Shown here: piece after piece, positions 21,326-33,551 of the stretch
Layout: each line of letters starts with the position of its first letter
Position numbering within the stretch: the first letter of the stretch is position 1
Assembly: GCF_036850765.1 (NCBI RefSeq)
Contig: NC_089495.1
Coordinates: 65,138,410-65,202,409, forward strand
Source of the DNA: Saccopteryx bilineata
Taxonomy: Eukaryota > Chordata > Mammalia > Chiroptera > Emballonuridae
Length of the DNA: 64,000 nucleotides
Direction: 5' to 3'
The notes under the pieces: model-generated
Told to the model about the DNA's origin: nothing
Database searches by the model: none
What the model saw: the letters and a program-made list of their open reading frames with translations, nothing else
Position numbers and translations under genes: made by a program

Positions 21326-21937
21326 TGCCCTGCCCAGCTAGCTCAGTCAGTTAAGAGTGTTGTCTTAAAATGACAAAGTTGCGAGTTTTATGCTCAGTCA
21401 GGGCACACACATGGGAAGCAACCAGAAAACGCACAACAGAGTGAAACAACAAACAGATGCTTCCCCTCCCTCTCTCTTCACTCTCTGTTCCTCTCTGTTA
21501 GGTTGGGGTCCAGGGCCCTTTGACGAAAGACCTAAATAGCCAGGTTGAATTTTGGGTGACCCGACACCAGGGTAGTTCCCACAGCACTCCACCTGAACAA
21601 TCCTAATTGATGTCTTACCTATGCCTAACACTCGGATGTTCTGCCAGCTAGTTAACCTCCTTCACTTACTGAATGTTCTTTTGCTTGGCCACCACTACCC
21701 TCTCCATTGTTTAACCCTTCCATTGTTCAGTCGCCACAGTTAACAGCAGTTTTTCCCCTGCAGAGAGAAATACAGTCCTATGCAGTCTTAGGCTTTTCAT
21801 CCTCTTGTTGCGGACACCACTAAGGTTTCAGCCCATCTGTTCACAGATGAATAAATGAACTTTTATAAAATTTACCAGGCCTTGTGCATCCCTCCTTTGG
21901 TGACTTAACACTCTCTTTGTCTCAAAAACAAGTTAAA
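21326..21937 (+). mobile_element. Short SINE split by a solo LTR
   Basis: The head CTGCCCAGCTAGCTCAGTCA begins about 21331, and the body with GGGCACACACATGGGAAGCA continues to a CTCTCTGTTCCTCTCT tract. After the LTR (21496-21910) the SINE tail CTCTCTTTGTCTCAAAAA resumes. Confidence 0.8.
21496..21910 (+). mobile_element. Solo LTR of an ERV1-like endogenous retrovirus
   Basis: It is 415 bp, beginning TGTTAGGTTGGGGTCC and ending GGTGACTTAACA, with short inverted TGTTA/TAACA ends. A CTCT tetramer borders both sides (in a CT-rich context, so weak), as expected of class I ERVs. A polyadenylation signal AATAAA lies at about 21849. The R-U5-like end is clearly related to the LTR at 24556-24992 (AATAAA, AACTTNTAAAA and CCTTGTGC-like blocks). 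No internal gag, pol or env is adjacent, so it is a solo LTR left by recombination. Confidence 0.8.
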
Positions 21938-22076
21938 CCTGGACAGATAGCTTGGTTGGTTGGAGCATCTTCTTCGAGCGTGGTTTGATCCCCCACCACA
22001 GCACATAAAAGAGTAGTTAAATATTCCTGTCTCTCTCTCTCCCTACCTCTCCAAATAAAAAAATAAATAAAATAAA
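21938..22076 (+). mobile_element. Short tRNA-derived SINE
   Basis: The head is TAAACCTGGACAGATAGCTT, followed by GTGGTTTGATCCCC, a CT-rich region and an A-rich tail to about 22076. It directly follows the split SINE. Confidence 0.75.
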
Positions 22077-22909
22077 AAATATTTGTAGGACTTTTTGGTA
22101 AGATTTTTTCCAGGTAAAAAGTTAATTACATAAAATTGTTATATTATTGTATAAAGAATGTTGTTATATATAATACATCATTGTGTGAATATGATTATAT
22201 AGACACATATAGTTATAATTATTTCAATAAAATATTCACATTCATGAACACATAGCTTATTAGTCTCGATAAGTTTTGCCATTAAATACTATATTGATTA
22301 ATTTTCCTCAAATAGTGTTTAAGCATATAATTCCCATTGTTTACCTGTTTGCTAAAATTAAGGCTTTGATTACCTGAAAAATACTAATCCATCGTCTCTT
22401 CCAAACTCATCATTATCAGTAAGATTCTCTCTGAGTTTGAAACTTTTATGTTTTTAAACCTTTTTCTCTTCCACAGCATAAAATTTATGGTAAAAAATTA
22501 ACCTTGAGTGGAAAGATATCTAGTCTTAATCTCATCTTCCAGAATTTTTCAATTATCTCATTAGTAGCATAAAAATCACATTTTCTTTATCTAAAATTTA
22601 AATGATTGCATGGGAGATTCCTTTGTTTTTCTCTATCCCAGTGATATAATGGGTTAAAATATAATTTAACAGATAAAAATAAAATATTATCAGAGTCTAG
22701 CAACTAAAAGCAAAGTTCCAAAAACTAAGAGCCAAAACATGGATTAGAATCTTTGTTTTTCACTTTATTAACTTTAATAATAAATTACTTAATCTTTTTG
22801 TTCTTTAGTTTCCTCAACTTCAAAATGGTAACAAACTAATATAGTTATTAAGAAGATTAAATATGTTAATATATTTGAAGCATCTAAAAATATTTGAGAC
22901 CTAGTACAA
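22077..22909. other. AT-rich DNA, no gene seen
   Basis: No recognisable repeat or exon is seen. Confidence 0.5.
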
Positions 22910-23318
22910 AACTGTTAGTTATTCCTGGTTGGTTGGCTTAGCAATAGAGTGTCGGCCTGGCATGTGGAAGTCCTGGGTTCGATTCCCAGCCAGGGTACAC
23001 AGGAGAAGTGCCCATCTGCTTCTCCACCCCTCCCCCTCTCCTTCCTCTTTATCTCTCTCTTCCCCTCCCGCAGCCAAGGCTCCATGGGAGCAAAGTTGGC
23101 CCCGGCACTGAGAATGGCTCCATGGCTTCCACCTTAGGTGCTAGAATGGCTCCTGTTGCAGCAGAGCAATGTCCCAGATGAGCTGAGCATCACCCCTTAG
23201 TGGACATGCCGAGTGGATTCCAGTCAGACACATGCAGAAGTCTGTCTGTCATCCTCTCCCTGCTTCTTACTTCAGAAAAATACAAACAAACAAACAAACA
23301 AAAAAGAACTGTTAGTTA
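22910..23318 (+). mobile_element. VES-like long SINE (~385 bp)
   Basis: SINE at 22922-23306 with A box TTGGCTTAGCAATAGAG, B box GGTTCGATTCCC and CAGCCAAGGCTCCATGGGAG in the body. The tail AATACAAACAAACAAACAAA follows. The perfect TSD AACTGTTAGTTA is at 22910-22921 and 23307-23318. Confidence 0.93.
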
Positions 23319-24555
23319 CTATTGAGTTACCTACAAAAAAATATTTATTTCTGCAGTATTTTTACTTAAATTGTTAAGATATAATACTAAAATTATATAA
23401 GATCATAATATATTCTCACAAAAACAATTGTAGGTAGGTGTTGAGAAATAGCAGGTGTCTTAAAGAAACCTTATTTTGAAACCTTTATAAAAATCTCTCA
23501 CATTTACGGTCCATTTAAATGTGCATCACAAAAGTATAAAAAGTTATGTAATTTTTTATATTCAGAAAATATATAAAAATAGATGTTTAGTTTATATATA
23601 TATGTGTTCTTATAAAAATCTATTGGTATTAACAAAAAGAGAAAGTACAAATATGGAAGGAGATGAAAAAGATTTATTTATTAAGAGTTGCATTAATGAT
23701 TGTTTAAAACTAGGAATATTTAATAACAGGTATTAAAATAATTTTATTATAAACGAGAAGTAATGTAATCAATGAAAAATTTTAACAATAAAATTAGTAA
23801 CAGCTAAATATTGCCCACAGAAATATTTTAATAAGCATCTACATTGTATAACTAAAAAAGAAAAAAGAGAGAGAGAGAGACAGACATAAATCTATCTATA
23901 AAGGAAAAAATGTATTACTGTGAAATAAGCCACTAGGTAACATTACCTATCAAAGTATCTAGAAGAGTATTAGGAAGAAACACATGAAAGACTTAGCACC
24001 TTCTCACTCTAACTGAAATGCAAATTTCATAATGTCAAATCTGTTGTGGCAATATGTTGCTGTTTTTCATAGCAGGTGCAAAGTTGAAAAACGGTAGGTG
24101 ATCAAAGAAACAGAAATATTAGAATAATTTTAACTTTAGAATGCCTCATAATTTGAACTATTTAATAAAAAATTTATGATTTTAGAGTTTGAATCAATAT
24201 TACAGCTGTTGCTGAAACAACAATGAATTTCAAATATGCTTTAAAAATTTAGTAGGTTTTCATAGTTATTTGGGAGTTTGTGAAATTATTATCTGTACAC
24301 CTATTATTTATTAAATGTGATTATAGACTAAAATATGCATAACATTTTTAGAATATCATACATTATTTTGTTAGAAAGTTATGTAACCCTGTCAAATTTT
24401 TAGACATTTATTTATTCAATTAACAAAATATTTATTGATAGCCTATGTCTGCATGCTATATTTTCCAATGCATGTTATGAAGATAATTAATTCCAATTCC
24501 TGCTTCTTACAGAGAAATCTGTCAACAATCTTAAAGTAAAGTCTGGAATTGCTAA
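23319..24555. other. AT-rich DNA, no gene seen
   Basis: A (GA)n tract lies at about 23867-23883. The 71-codon open frame at 23521-23736 starts in non-exonic AT-rich sequence and has no recognisable domain. Confidence 0.5.
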
Positions 24556-24992
24556 TGTTAGGTCAACTGAAGGAAGGACGCACAGGCTTGATGGGTTTTA
24601 TAAGTTTATTTATGCATCTGCAAAACAGACGGGCTGATATCTTAGTGGCATCAGCAGAGAGCTGCAGGAAAGGAGTGTATGATATAGGGGTTGCTGCAGT
24701 TATTTACTGGCATGGGTGGGGTGCAATTGGACATGTTCAAATTAGCATACCTTGGTTCATTGCCTTTGATCACAGATTGTCTTCCTTTCTCAACCCTCAG
24801 GTCCCTCATGATGGCCTTATCCCAAGGACATTTCTCAGAACCTTCCCAGGGTGGAGGGATTTGCTTAAGGGAAGGGGGAGTTTGAGTGAGGGAGATGCTT
24901 AATGAAGAAGTTGCCCTAGTGGGAAGTGGGTGAGGGGAATTTAAGTTTAAAGGGGCACTGGATTTAAAGGAGTCCTGAACCCAAACTTAACA
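24556..24992 (-). mobile_element. Solo LTR, same ERV1-like family, opposite orientation
   Basis: Read on the minus strand it begins TGTTAAGTTTGGGTTCAGG and ends TTGACCTAACA, matching both ends of the LTR at 21496-21910. It has the same AATAAA, ACTTATAAAA, CAAGCCTGTGC order near its 3' end. I could not find a clean TSD at these boundaries. The two LTRs point in opposite directions, so they do not bracket one provirus. Confidence 0.75.
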
Positions 24993-25244
24993 CCTGTTAT
25001 ACAATCGAGTAATAATTTTGATATTATTTTTTTGCTAACATAAATAAAAGCACTTTGAAGTCCATAATGGGCTCCACATTTCTACTCATAGAGGGTATTG
25101 AAATATGGAGTGCACCCTGTTTCAACTAGGACACCAGTCATATATAATCTGCAAAGACTCTTTTGTGGGAGCATGCAAACTCTTGTCAGTTATTAAATTA
25201 GAAAATAACCAACACTAGTTCTCTGATAAATTATCCAAGTGATT

Positions 25245-25492
25245 GAAAATCTCACTTAAGCCTGACCTGTAGTGGCGCAGTGGATAAAGCGTCGACCTGG
25301 AAATGCTGAGGTCGCCGGTTCGAAACCCTGGGCTTGCCTGGTCAAGGCACATGTGGGAGTTGGTGCTTCCAGCTCCTCCCCCCTTCTCTCTCTCTGTCTC
25401 TCGCTCCTCTCTCTCCCTCTCTGTCTCTCTCTCCTCTCTAAAAATGAATAAATAAAATAAAATAAATTTTAAAAAAAGAAAATCTCACTTAA
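25245..25492 (+). mobile_element. Rhin-1-like SINE (~218 bp)
   Basis: SINE at 25260-25477 starting GCCTGACCTGTAGTGGCGCA with B box GGTTCGAAACCC, a GGTCAAGGCACATGTGGGAG block, a (CT)n region and an A-rich tail. The perfect 15-bp TSD GAAAATCTCACTTAA is at 25245-25259 and 25478-25492. Confidence 0.95.
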
Positions 25493-25925
25493 AAGGCAGA
25501 AGACTGGAAACAACATTAATAAGACTTTAATAAAAGCCTATGTAACAGGTTTCTTCCTATTCAGCTTCTAGAAACTTCCATAACTTAAAAAATATGACAC
25601 TAGTTTAGAAAGATTTTACATGTTAAATTCCATACAAAATGGAGACCATATTTAGTATACCCTGAGCAGACAAAACCATTTGAGCCAAGTAAGCAGAGCT
25701 AAATCTAGTTTGTTTCATGAAGATAAGCGAAATTTAACTTATTTTATTTCTTTAAATGCCTGTGACAACCATAGAAAAAACTTAAGTCACCAAAATTGGT
25801 CTGAGATAATTAATAACTTTTAATGAATTATCTGCTCTCTGGAAATTCACATTGTAATAAATAATCACTGAAAGGGGAAACAACTTTTTCTTTTTCATTT
25901 CATTGCCATTTTATAACTTTATGCC
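25493..25925. other. AT-rich DNA, no gene seen
   Basis: No repeat or exon was recognised. Confidence 0.5.
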
Positions 25926-26310
25926 CCTAAGCTTCAGAACAGGTTTTATTTATTTATTATTATTATATATTTTTAAAGTGAGAGGAGGAGAGATAATGAG
26001 ACAGACTCCCACATGCACCCTGACTAGAATTCACCTGGCAACATGGTGTAGGGCCGTTGCTCGAATCAACTGAATCAGTCTTAGTGCCTAAGGCCAGCAG
26101 TTGGACCAGCTGAGCTATTCTCAGCTCCCGGGAGGTACTCAAAACAATTGAGCCACTGGCTGCAGGAAGGGAAGAGGGACAGAAGGGGGAAAGGGAGGAG
26201 AAGAGAAGCAGATGGTCACTTCTTTTGTGTGCCCTGACCAGAAATTAAACCCAGGACATTCATGCACTGAGCCAAAGCTCTCTCCACTGAGCCAGCCTGC
26301 TAGCACTCAG
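25926..26310 (-). mobile_element. Old VES-like long SINE variant
   Basis: On the plus strand it runs from a T/A-rich tail through GAGACAGACTCCCACATGCA, AGAAGCAGATGGTCACTTCT and GTGTGCCCTGACCAG to a tRNA-like head near 26310. It is more diverged than the other long SINEs, and no clean TSD was found. Confidence 0.75.
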
Positions 26311-26800
26311 TTTTTATTTTTTAAAGCTTCCAGGTTATAAACTATTCTTATATGCACAATAAAATCCTACTAAATTTTATTTATTGATTTGGTGGTTTTA
26401 ATTTTGCTGTTTCTGAATATTTGGCAAAATCTTCCTTTAAAATGTTTTAAACAAGAAAGAAAAATAAATAGACACTATTAAATTATTGGTTGAGCTCTAT
26501 AATGGAAGCATGTAAATGTAACCCAATCACAAATTCTAGAGAATAGAACAGGGAAGCAGTAAAGTTTATTATTAAATAATCCTATTGCTAACTAAAAAAA
26601 AACAAAAAACAAAAACAAAAACAAAAACATGAAAGTAGCAAAACTCATTTCTATTCCTGTGTTTCCACTGTATTCCATTAGGCATATTGTCCTAGGGTTC
26701 TTTGGCTCTTTTACATTTAGGACCAAACCCTCAAAATATTTAGACTGTTAGATTTGAGTCTTCAGAGTCTTCTTTTCTTTTCTTTTTAAAAATTTATTTA
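26311..26800. other. AT-rich DNA, no gene seen
   Basis: A (CAAAAA)n tract occurs at about 26598-26629. Nothing else was recognised. Confidence 0.5.
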
Positions 26801-26802
26801 TG

Positions 26803-27028
26803 GGCCTGACCTGTGGTGGCGGAGTGGTTAAAGCGTCGACCTGGAAATGCTGAGGTTGCCGGTTTAAAACCCTGGGCTTGCCTGGTCAAGGCACATATGG
26901 GAGTTGATGCTTCCAGCTCCAACCCCCTTCTCTCTCTCTGTCTGTCTCTCTCTGTCTGTCTCTCTCTCTCTCTCTCTGTCTCTCCCTCTCCTCTCTAAAA
27001 ATGAATAAATAAAAATTTTTTAAAAAGC
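26803..27028 (+). mobile_element. Rhin-1-like SINE
   Basis: Starts GGCCTGACCTGTGGTGGCGG and shows the family body (AAAGCGTCGACCTGGAAATG), a (CT)n/(GTCT)n region and an AT-rich tail. The TSD is unclear because both flanks are T/A-rich. Confidence 0.88.
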
Positions 27029-27059
27029 ATCATGTTTAAAAGACCATCATCACATTAAA

Positions 27060-27360
27060 AAAAGAAAAAAAAATATTTATGAAATTAAATTTAAAGGGGT
27101 ATCATTGATCCATAAGAGTACATAGGTTTCACACAAATATTTCTAAAGCATTTGAACCATTAATTGTGATGTTTGCCAATCACCCAGAATTAAATCATTT
27201 TCTATCACCGTATATCTATCCCTCTTTACTCCTCTCACCCTAACCCTTTCTCTTACAATCCCCTCCTCCTGGTAACCATTTCACTTTTGTCTATGTCCAT
27301 TAGTAAAAATCAATGTCACATTTTCAATCTTCTTATGTTTACAGGGAGAATTTATAAGAA
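27060..27360 (-). mobile_element. Old L1 3' UTR fragment, antisense
   Basis: The phrases GGGGTATCATTGATCCATAA, TTCACACAAATATTTCTAAA and CTCCTGGTAACCATTTCACT resemble the complement of an ancient L1 tail. Diverged and non-coding. Confidence 0.5.
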
Positions 27361-28970
27361 ATAGATTAGTTTACTTTTGGCATTTTTATTATATTGAATG
27401 AGGCACTTAATATACATTCAATATTCATATAACCACTCTTAATAACTAAAATATCCTTATTTTAAACTGTTCTCAAACTCATGGTTGTTTGTCATGCAAT
27501 TTGACACTATTGGCTCTAAACATTCATGTCCATAACTTTCTATATTGCATCCATCTAATCTATTTTTGTTATCATCAATCTTCTATAAATTTTTGTTACC
27601 TTTAAAGCTCTCTGCACTTATCCTTATTTATTTCATTTGTCCTACCGATCACTAAGACCATTTTGCACTTTTAAATTCAGCCAAGCTTTCTCCTCTGCTT
27701 CAAAATAATTTAGTCTTCTTTCTTATTTTTAGACAACTTATTCTTATCCAAAATCTTGCTTTGATGGCCAGAAACTGGTGATTAAACTTTAAAAAAAATT
27801 TGTTATATATACAAGATCTTGATGAAGCTTTGCTTGTTAATTTCTTTTACTATTTTTACACTTACCATGTAAGCATTTTACAACAATGGACCTCAATATA
27901 GTTTCATGTTGATGAACTACAATACATTTTGAAAATAGTTTCAGAAATTACCAAAACAGTAAGTTTTAGACCATAAGACCTAATTAAGATGGTTCTACTT
28001 GATAACATTAACTAACATTCAGTAATGCACAACCTTAATATATTAATCTTCATGCATTATTTTCTGGATATTCTATGTGTCCTTCTACTATGTAAAACTG
28101 CTAAAAACTAGTGTCATAAATTTACTGTGTGTTCATATTGTCCAGGGATGACTGACATCCCAGTAGTGAGCATGAATTATAGCCTCAGCATGTTTCTTAT
28201 TGTAAAAGAAACTTTTGAAAATAAAATGACTAACTTTAAAAAACACAGATGCCATAGATTGTATGATCAGGACAAGGAAGATTCTAGCTAGCATTCACAA
28301 TACATTAAACAAAACCAATAGGGTATTTTATTTGGTCATTGACTCTAACGTAATGACAGTCTCAAGCCATCTGTTTTGAAAGCCTGTAATGAAAATGTCT
28401 ATTGCTGACACACATGTATTAGAAAATAGACATTTGGAAAGTTAAATAATAGATTATACTTAAAAGTAAGACATAATTACTGATAAAATACATAAAATTT
28501 ATTTTTAATTTTACAGAATAAAAACAGATGTGAGAAATTACATATAGTACAGCAGCAGGTAGAAAACTTCAAAGTACCTGTATCAATGATATATGTATAA
28601 GTTTATCAATGGATTTCTTTGTGTGCTTAGAGAATAACACAATCTTTCCTTTGTAAATTTATAGTATTATCAGAGTTAACATTCTATTTTAAATATCTTA
28701 TAAAGTAGTCTATTAAACAACATTAATTTTAGAACAAATAAAGCCAAAAAGTTTTTATTGTAGCAAATTATTCTTGGTTTTTTAATTTTCCTGTTTTTTA
28801 TCTTTTAACATATATTGACCTTATCCAAAATGTCTAATTTTTTTTTACCTCTAGCAAGGCTATATGTCTTATAAGTAGTAAATGTTACAATGTGATTTTA
28901 AATTTAAATTTAAAATGTCAAATTATATGTAAAGGTCAATTACTTGCTATGAGGAACCTGGTTTTATAGT
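27361..28970. other. AT-rich DNA, no gene seen
   Basis: No exon or clear repeat. A small palindromic AAATTTAAATTTAAA tract lies at about 28899-28913. Confidence 0.5.
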
Positions 28971-29410
28971 GAATAGTTTCTACTAGTTTCTCATGGCTGT
29001 CATAGAAAAATGCCAGAAACTGGATGGCTTGTTATAACAGACATGTATTGTGTTAAGAGTTTTAACAGGTCCACCTTCCTTTTAAAGACACTAAGAAAAA
29101 AAATGGTTCTGAGCTTCTCTCCTAGTTTCTGGTGGCCTCAGGCATTCTTTTGTTAGCAGATACATCACTCAATATTTCACCTTTAGATTGTTATCATTGT
29201 GTGCCTTTATGTTGTCTTCCCTTTGGTGAATGGGTCCAAATTTCCCCATTTTATAAGTAAGCTAGTTATATTAAATTTGATCCCACCATAATTATTTCAT
29301 TTTAACATGGTGAAATGTGCATATTTAATACCGAATAAGGCCACAATCTGAGGGACTGGAATTAGCAGTTAAACACAAATATTCAGTGGGACACAATTCA
29401 ACTCATAGTA
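28971..29410. mobile_element. Ancient mammalian interspersed repeat remnant
   Basis: Phrases such as AGTTTCTCATGGCTGTCATA, AACTGGATGGCTTGTTATAA, GGTCCAAATTTCCCCATTTT and GGGACACAATTCAACTCATA occur in the order of a widespread old mammalian repeat that I know by sequence but cannot name safely. Diverged and non-coding. Confidence 0.55.
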
Positions 29411-30370
29411 TTACATAGAATTTTATGTCTTTCACTTACCATTTCTTTGACCTTAAGCAAGTTATACAATCTCTTTATGCTTAAATTTCCTTATCTGTAT
29501 AGTGGAATTATATAGAATAAAGGAACTAATACATAGAAAGCACTTAAAACACACAATGATATTAAAATATAGGCCATTACTTTTTCCAATTACAATATCT
29601 GTTCTTATTCCAAGGGATTTTTATTGTTTAGTTTTTTAAATTATTGTTTCATTTTTCTATAGCCGGTAAGAAATTATATTCAACTTTGTCACTTGGGAGT
29701 AGAGAACTTCCTGAGTTATAATGGTTTGTCAGGAAATGTCAGAAACATTGGCACAGTATATCCTGACCCAGTTCACCACCAGGCCAGTTTAGGTCCTACA
29801 CTATATGCAGATTAATCTTCATTTAAGATTTCTGCTTATTCGGTTATGACATGTAGCCTTAGTCAGAAAAACTCTATTAAATATTGTGCTAATTATGAGA
29901 CAAACAGATTAGCAGTCTGGTCACATTTACTTCCATTTCAGAAATGTCATTGACCCTTACAGAAACAGACCAGTAGAAATGTTTAGAAAGGCATGCCACT
30001 CAGTCAGGAATGACAGTGGAACTTTATATCAAGTTAAAATAATGTGATATAAAATATAGGTAACATAACCTAAAAATAATACTCAATAATCATCTTCCCT
30101 CAAGAAACAAATTAAAAAATGAATATATTTGCTAACTAAAACCAATAAAATAATTTTTCCTAGTTTAAAGAAAACATGCCTCATATTATTATCTCTATTG
30201 AATTGAAATATCTTCATTGCAATTTATAATTTTCAATAGTTAAAAGCATGACTCACATACTATATAAAATGAACATGTGCCAACATTTTTTTTTCTCAGC
30301 AGTGATGGAATAAGAGATATCAAAGATAATTCAAAGGATAGTTCAAAAGAGTCTGAAGAAAGGATTCTAG
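29411..30370. other. Unique DNA, no gene seen
   Basis: About 29750-29960 is less AT-rich than its surroundings and non-repetitive. It could be a conserved non-coding stretch, but nothing decisive is visible. Confidence 0.4.
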
Positions 30371-30779
30371 AATAAGATTGTTTACTTTGGGCCCTGGCCG
30401 GTTGGCTCAGTGTTAGAGCGTCGGCCTGGCGTGCAGGAGTCCTGGGTTCGATTCCCGGCCGGGGCACACAGGAGAAGCGCCCATCTGCTTCTCCACTCCT
30501 CCCTGCTCTCCTTCCTCTCTGTCTCTCTCTTCCCCTCCCTCAGCTGAGGCTCCATTGGAGCAAAGATGGCCCAGGCGCTGAGGATGGCTCTGTGGCCTCT
30601 GCCTCAGGCGCTAGAATGGCTCTGGATGCAACAGAGCAATGCCCCAAAGGGTCAGAGCATCGCCCCCTGGTGGGCATGCTGGGTGGATCCCGGTCGGGCG
30701 CATGCGGGAGTCTGTCTGACTGCCTCCCTGTTTCCAGCTTCGAAAAAAATGAAAAAAAAAATAAGAGATAGTTTACTTT
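30371..30779 (+). mobile_element. VES-like long SINE (~372 bp)
   Basis: SINE at 30389-30760 begins GGCCCTGGCCGGTTGGCTCA with B box GGTTCGATTCCC and ends CCAGCTTCGAAAAAAATG plus As. The flanks share ATAAGA...GTTTACTTT with a small indel, a slightly decayed TSD. Low divergence from the other long SINEs suggests recent activity. Confidence 0.92.
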
Positions 30780-30890
30780 GATGACAAAACTGTTTATGTT
30801 TTACAAGAAAACAACACTTTAACTTTTGGAACTGTCTTTTCTCTTAAGCAGAAATGTCATTTCACATATAGGTGCAATAAGTAATAATAT

Positions 30891-31150
30891 TAAATTTGTA
30901 TTTTTTTAAACTTTTTAAAAATTTTATTTATTCATTTTAGAGAGGAGAGAGAAAGGGAGAGAGAGAGAGACAGAGGGAAGAGAGAGAAGATAGAGAGACA
31001 GAGAGAGAAGGTGGGGAGGAGCTGGAAGCATCAACTCCCATATGTGCCTTGACCAGGCAAGCCCAGGGTTTTGAACCGGCGACCTCAGCATTTCCAGGTC
31101 GACGCTTTATCCACTGCACCACCACAAGTCAGGCTCTAAATTTGTATTTT
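30891..31150 (-). mobile_element. Rhin-1-like SINE
   Basis: Minus-strand SINE at 30905-31136 between perfect 14-bp TSDs TAAATTTGTATTTT (30891-30904 and 31137-31150). A GA-rich block follows the T-rich end. The tRNA-like head ends at 31136. Confidence 0.94.
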
Positions 31151-31740
31151 AATACTCACATTTTTAAATATAAGTTAAACTATATAGACAATGATTTACT
31201 TATTATTATTTATTTTGCTGATATAGTAATGCAAAGGTTAATTACATTTTACTTAATTTTACTGACTGTTTTATAATATTTACCTTAAAATAGATATTAA
31301 TCTTACATCAAAAATACTAAAAGAAGAATTAACAGAAAAAAGAAGCTTGAATATACTTATCTACTCACTGGTTTATTAAAGTTTCATAACTTTTCTAAAA
31401 AAATATGAACTCTAGATAATATATGACTTTATGATTTAAATATAAATATGACTCCCATTAATTATACAGGGTTAAGCAAAATTTGGTTTTTAATTTTTCT
31501 TGTGGAAAGTTATATAATAATTAATAAATAATAATACAAAAAGAAACCTTGTTTTACATACTGACAACTATTAACCTACATCTGCTCTACCCTGTATATG
31601 ACCAGTGTTCCATATAAACAGATAGGTTTGTCAGGAAATGTCCTATAAGCCTATGTGTTCCAAGTAAACAGATAGGCTTATAATTAAACATATAAACTAA
31701 TATAAAATGAAGAAAATAGTTGTTTAAAATAATACTTATA
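31151..31740. other. AT-rich DNA, no gene seen
   Basis: A short local direct repeat (AAACAGATAGG phrase) occurs at about 31617 and 31668. No gene. Confidence 0.45.
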
Positions 31741-31843
31741 AGGGGTGAACACAGTATGGTGTATAGAGATGCATTGTAGAATCGGGCACCTGAAACGTTT
31801 ATAATTATGTTAACCAGTGACACACCAATAAAATTTAATTTAA
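31741..31843 (+). mobile_element. Old L1 3' end fragment
   Basis: Carries the common L1 terminal phrases GATGCATTGTAGAAT, CACCTGAAACG and TTAACCAGTG...CAATAAA, ending in the polyadenylation-like AATAAAA. A SINE then inserted in its tail. Confidence 0.65.
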
Positions 31844-32223
31844 TGGCCCTGGCTGGTTGGCTCAGCGGTAGAGCATTGGCCTGGCATGCAGGAGTCCCGG
31901 GTTCGATTCCCGGCCAGGGCACACAGGAGAGGCGCCCATTTGCTTCTCCACCCCTCCCCCTCTCCTTCCTCTCTGTCTCTCTCTTCCCCTCCCGCAGCCG
32001 AGGCTCCATTGGAGCAAAGATGGCCCGGGCACTGGGGATGGCTCTGTGGCCTCTGCCTCAGGCACTAGAATGGCTCTGGATGCAACAGAGCGACGCCCCA
32101 GAGGGGCAAAGCATCGTCCCCTGGTGGGCATGCCGGGTGGATCCCGGTCGGGGGCATGCAGGAGTCTGTCTGACTGCCTCCCCGTTTCCAGCTTCAGAAA
32201 AATGAAAAAAAAATTTAATTTAA
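31831..32223 (+). mobile_element. VES-like long SINE in an L1 tail
   Basis: SINE at 31844-32210 with head GGCCCTGGCTGGTTGGCTCA, B box GGTTCGATTCCC and tail CAGAAAAATGAAAAAA. The perfect TSD AAATTTAATTTAA is at 31831-31843 and 32211-32223. Confidence 0.95.
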
Positions 32224-33189
32224 AAATAAGTTATCACTATAAAATTTTCTTTATGTTTTTACTCTCATAAAAGTGGAATTAAAAATATGAGCTTCTAATT
32301 TATTATTGTGCATTAACCATAATGTTTATTAGTGAGGCTTAATATGATTACCTTTATAGCTTTAGCTAAGGCCTCTATCACTTCATATAACTTCATTTCT
32401 TTTTGTAATGGAAACATTTAAAATCCAGTGCTCCAGAGTTAAACTGTGTCACATACAGAATTCAGATTATAAATCAGTGATGGTAATCATTGATAGTGAT
32501 AGTAACAAATATTACTTTAATAATTTTTGACAGGAATATGTGTTAGTAAAACCATGTTTTAGATAGAAATGTTAACATATATATATATATATGAGGCATA
32601 AACTATTGTAATGCTGCACAATAAAGACTTAAGATTATGATAACCAAATATCTCATATGAATTTAAATATCCTTCTTCTTGACCTCTTTTTTTTTCAGAC
32701 AAGGGTTTCCAGTAGCAAAGCTTATATATTAAATACATTTTTTTCAAAGGTTGCAGTTTACAATTAGGGAACATAAATGACATAATTAAGACACATATTC
32801 CTCTAGTTTTGGGCAAATATTGAGGAAAATAAATAACTTGAAAGGACATACATTTGAAGTTTGTGAGCATAGATTTTGTTAACATCAAAACCAGAAAAAC
32901 AGTACAAATAATAAAGATATTACATCAAAACATCTAAAATTTGACATTCAATTAATAAGTTTAAAATAATGGAAACATACAGAAAGATATTATGGAAGTA
33001 CAAACTACACAGGACTTTTTAAGTATGGCATAACATTTATGAGAATTGAGCATGCAATTTATTATAAACAATTTCAATCAAATGATTAAGGATTTTCATT
33101 ATATACAACGTATTTTCTGATTACAATGCAAATAAGTTATATATTAAATTACATAAATTATATTTAGTAAACAAGAATCTTCCAAGAAC
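32224..33189. other. AT-rich DNA with one copy of a local repeat
   Basis: About 32345-32475 repeats a unit seen again at 33928-34060 (CTTTATAGCTTTARCTAAGG, then CACTTCATATAACTTCATTT). The remainder is unique and non-coding. Confidence 0.5.
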
Positions 33190-33551
33190 CAGCACAACTC
33201 ATAATTGTCCAGGCATGAGTGAGAATGGTGTGGAATGAAGAAATAAACTTGAAGAGAAAAAGCATGGGATCAGGAGGTCTCTGCAAGTTAATAGCAAGCC
33301 AGAGCAAAAGCAAAGCCCCTCATCTGCTTTATTATATAGTGCAGAGCCATATGCAAATAAGGAAGTCTCTGATACAAAGTCACACATCTGAGGCATAAAC
33401 AGGAATCCTCATAAGAGTGCACCACCCCCCACCATGCAACAGTCATGGGTGTGGGGAAGATCTTAGTCTTAAATGATGTGGGGAAGAGCTTAGTCTTAAA
33501 ATAAACTCTTATGCTGTTAGGATTTTGTCAATTTACAGCCTGTCTCCCACA
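33190..33551 (-). mobile_element. LTR fragment of an endogenous retrovirus
   Basis: Read on the minus strand it begins TGTGGGAGACAGGCTGTAAA and includes GGTGGTGCACTCTTATGAGG, then TGTGACTTTGTATCAGAGAC. The same order is found in the plus-strand LTR from 40239. The 3' boundary near 33190 is uncertain, and the 3' third is unlike the other copy. No internal ERV sequence is adjacent. Confidence 0.7.

Noticed and set aside
21496..24992. A provirus bounded by two LTRs
   Set aside because: The LTRs point in opposite directions, and the DNA between holds SINEs and unique sequence with no gag, pol or env.
30389..30480. tRNA gene from A and B box motifs
   Set aside because: The motifs are the tRNA-derived heads of SINEs. 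The sequence does not fold back into a full cloverleaf and is followed by a SINE body and A tail with TSD. The same applies to the other SINE heads.
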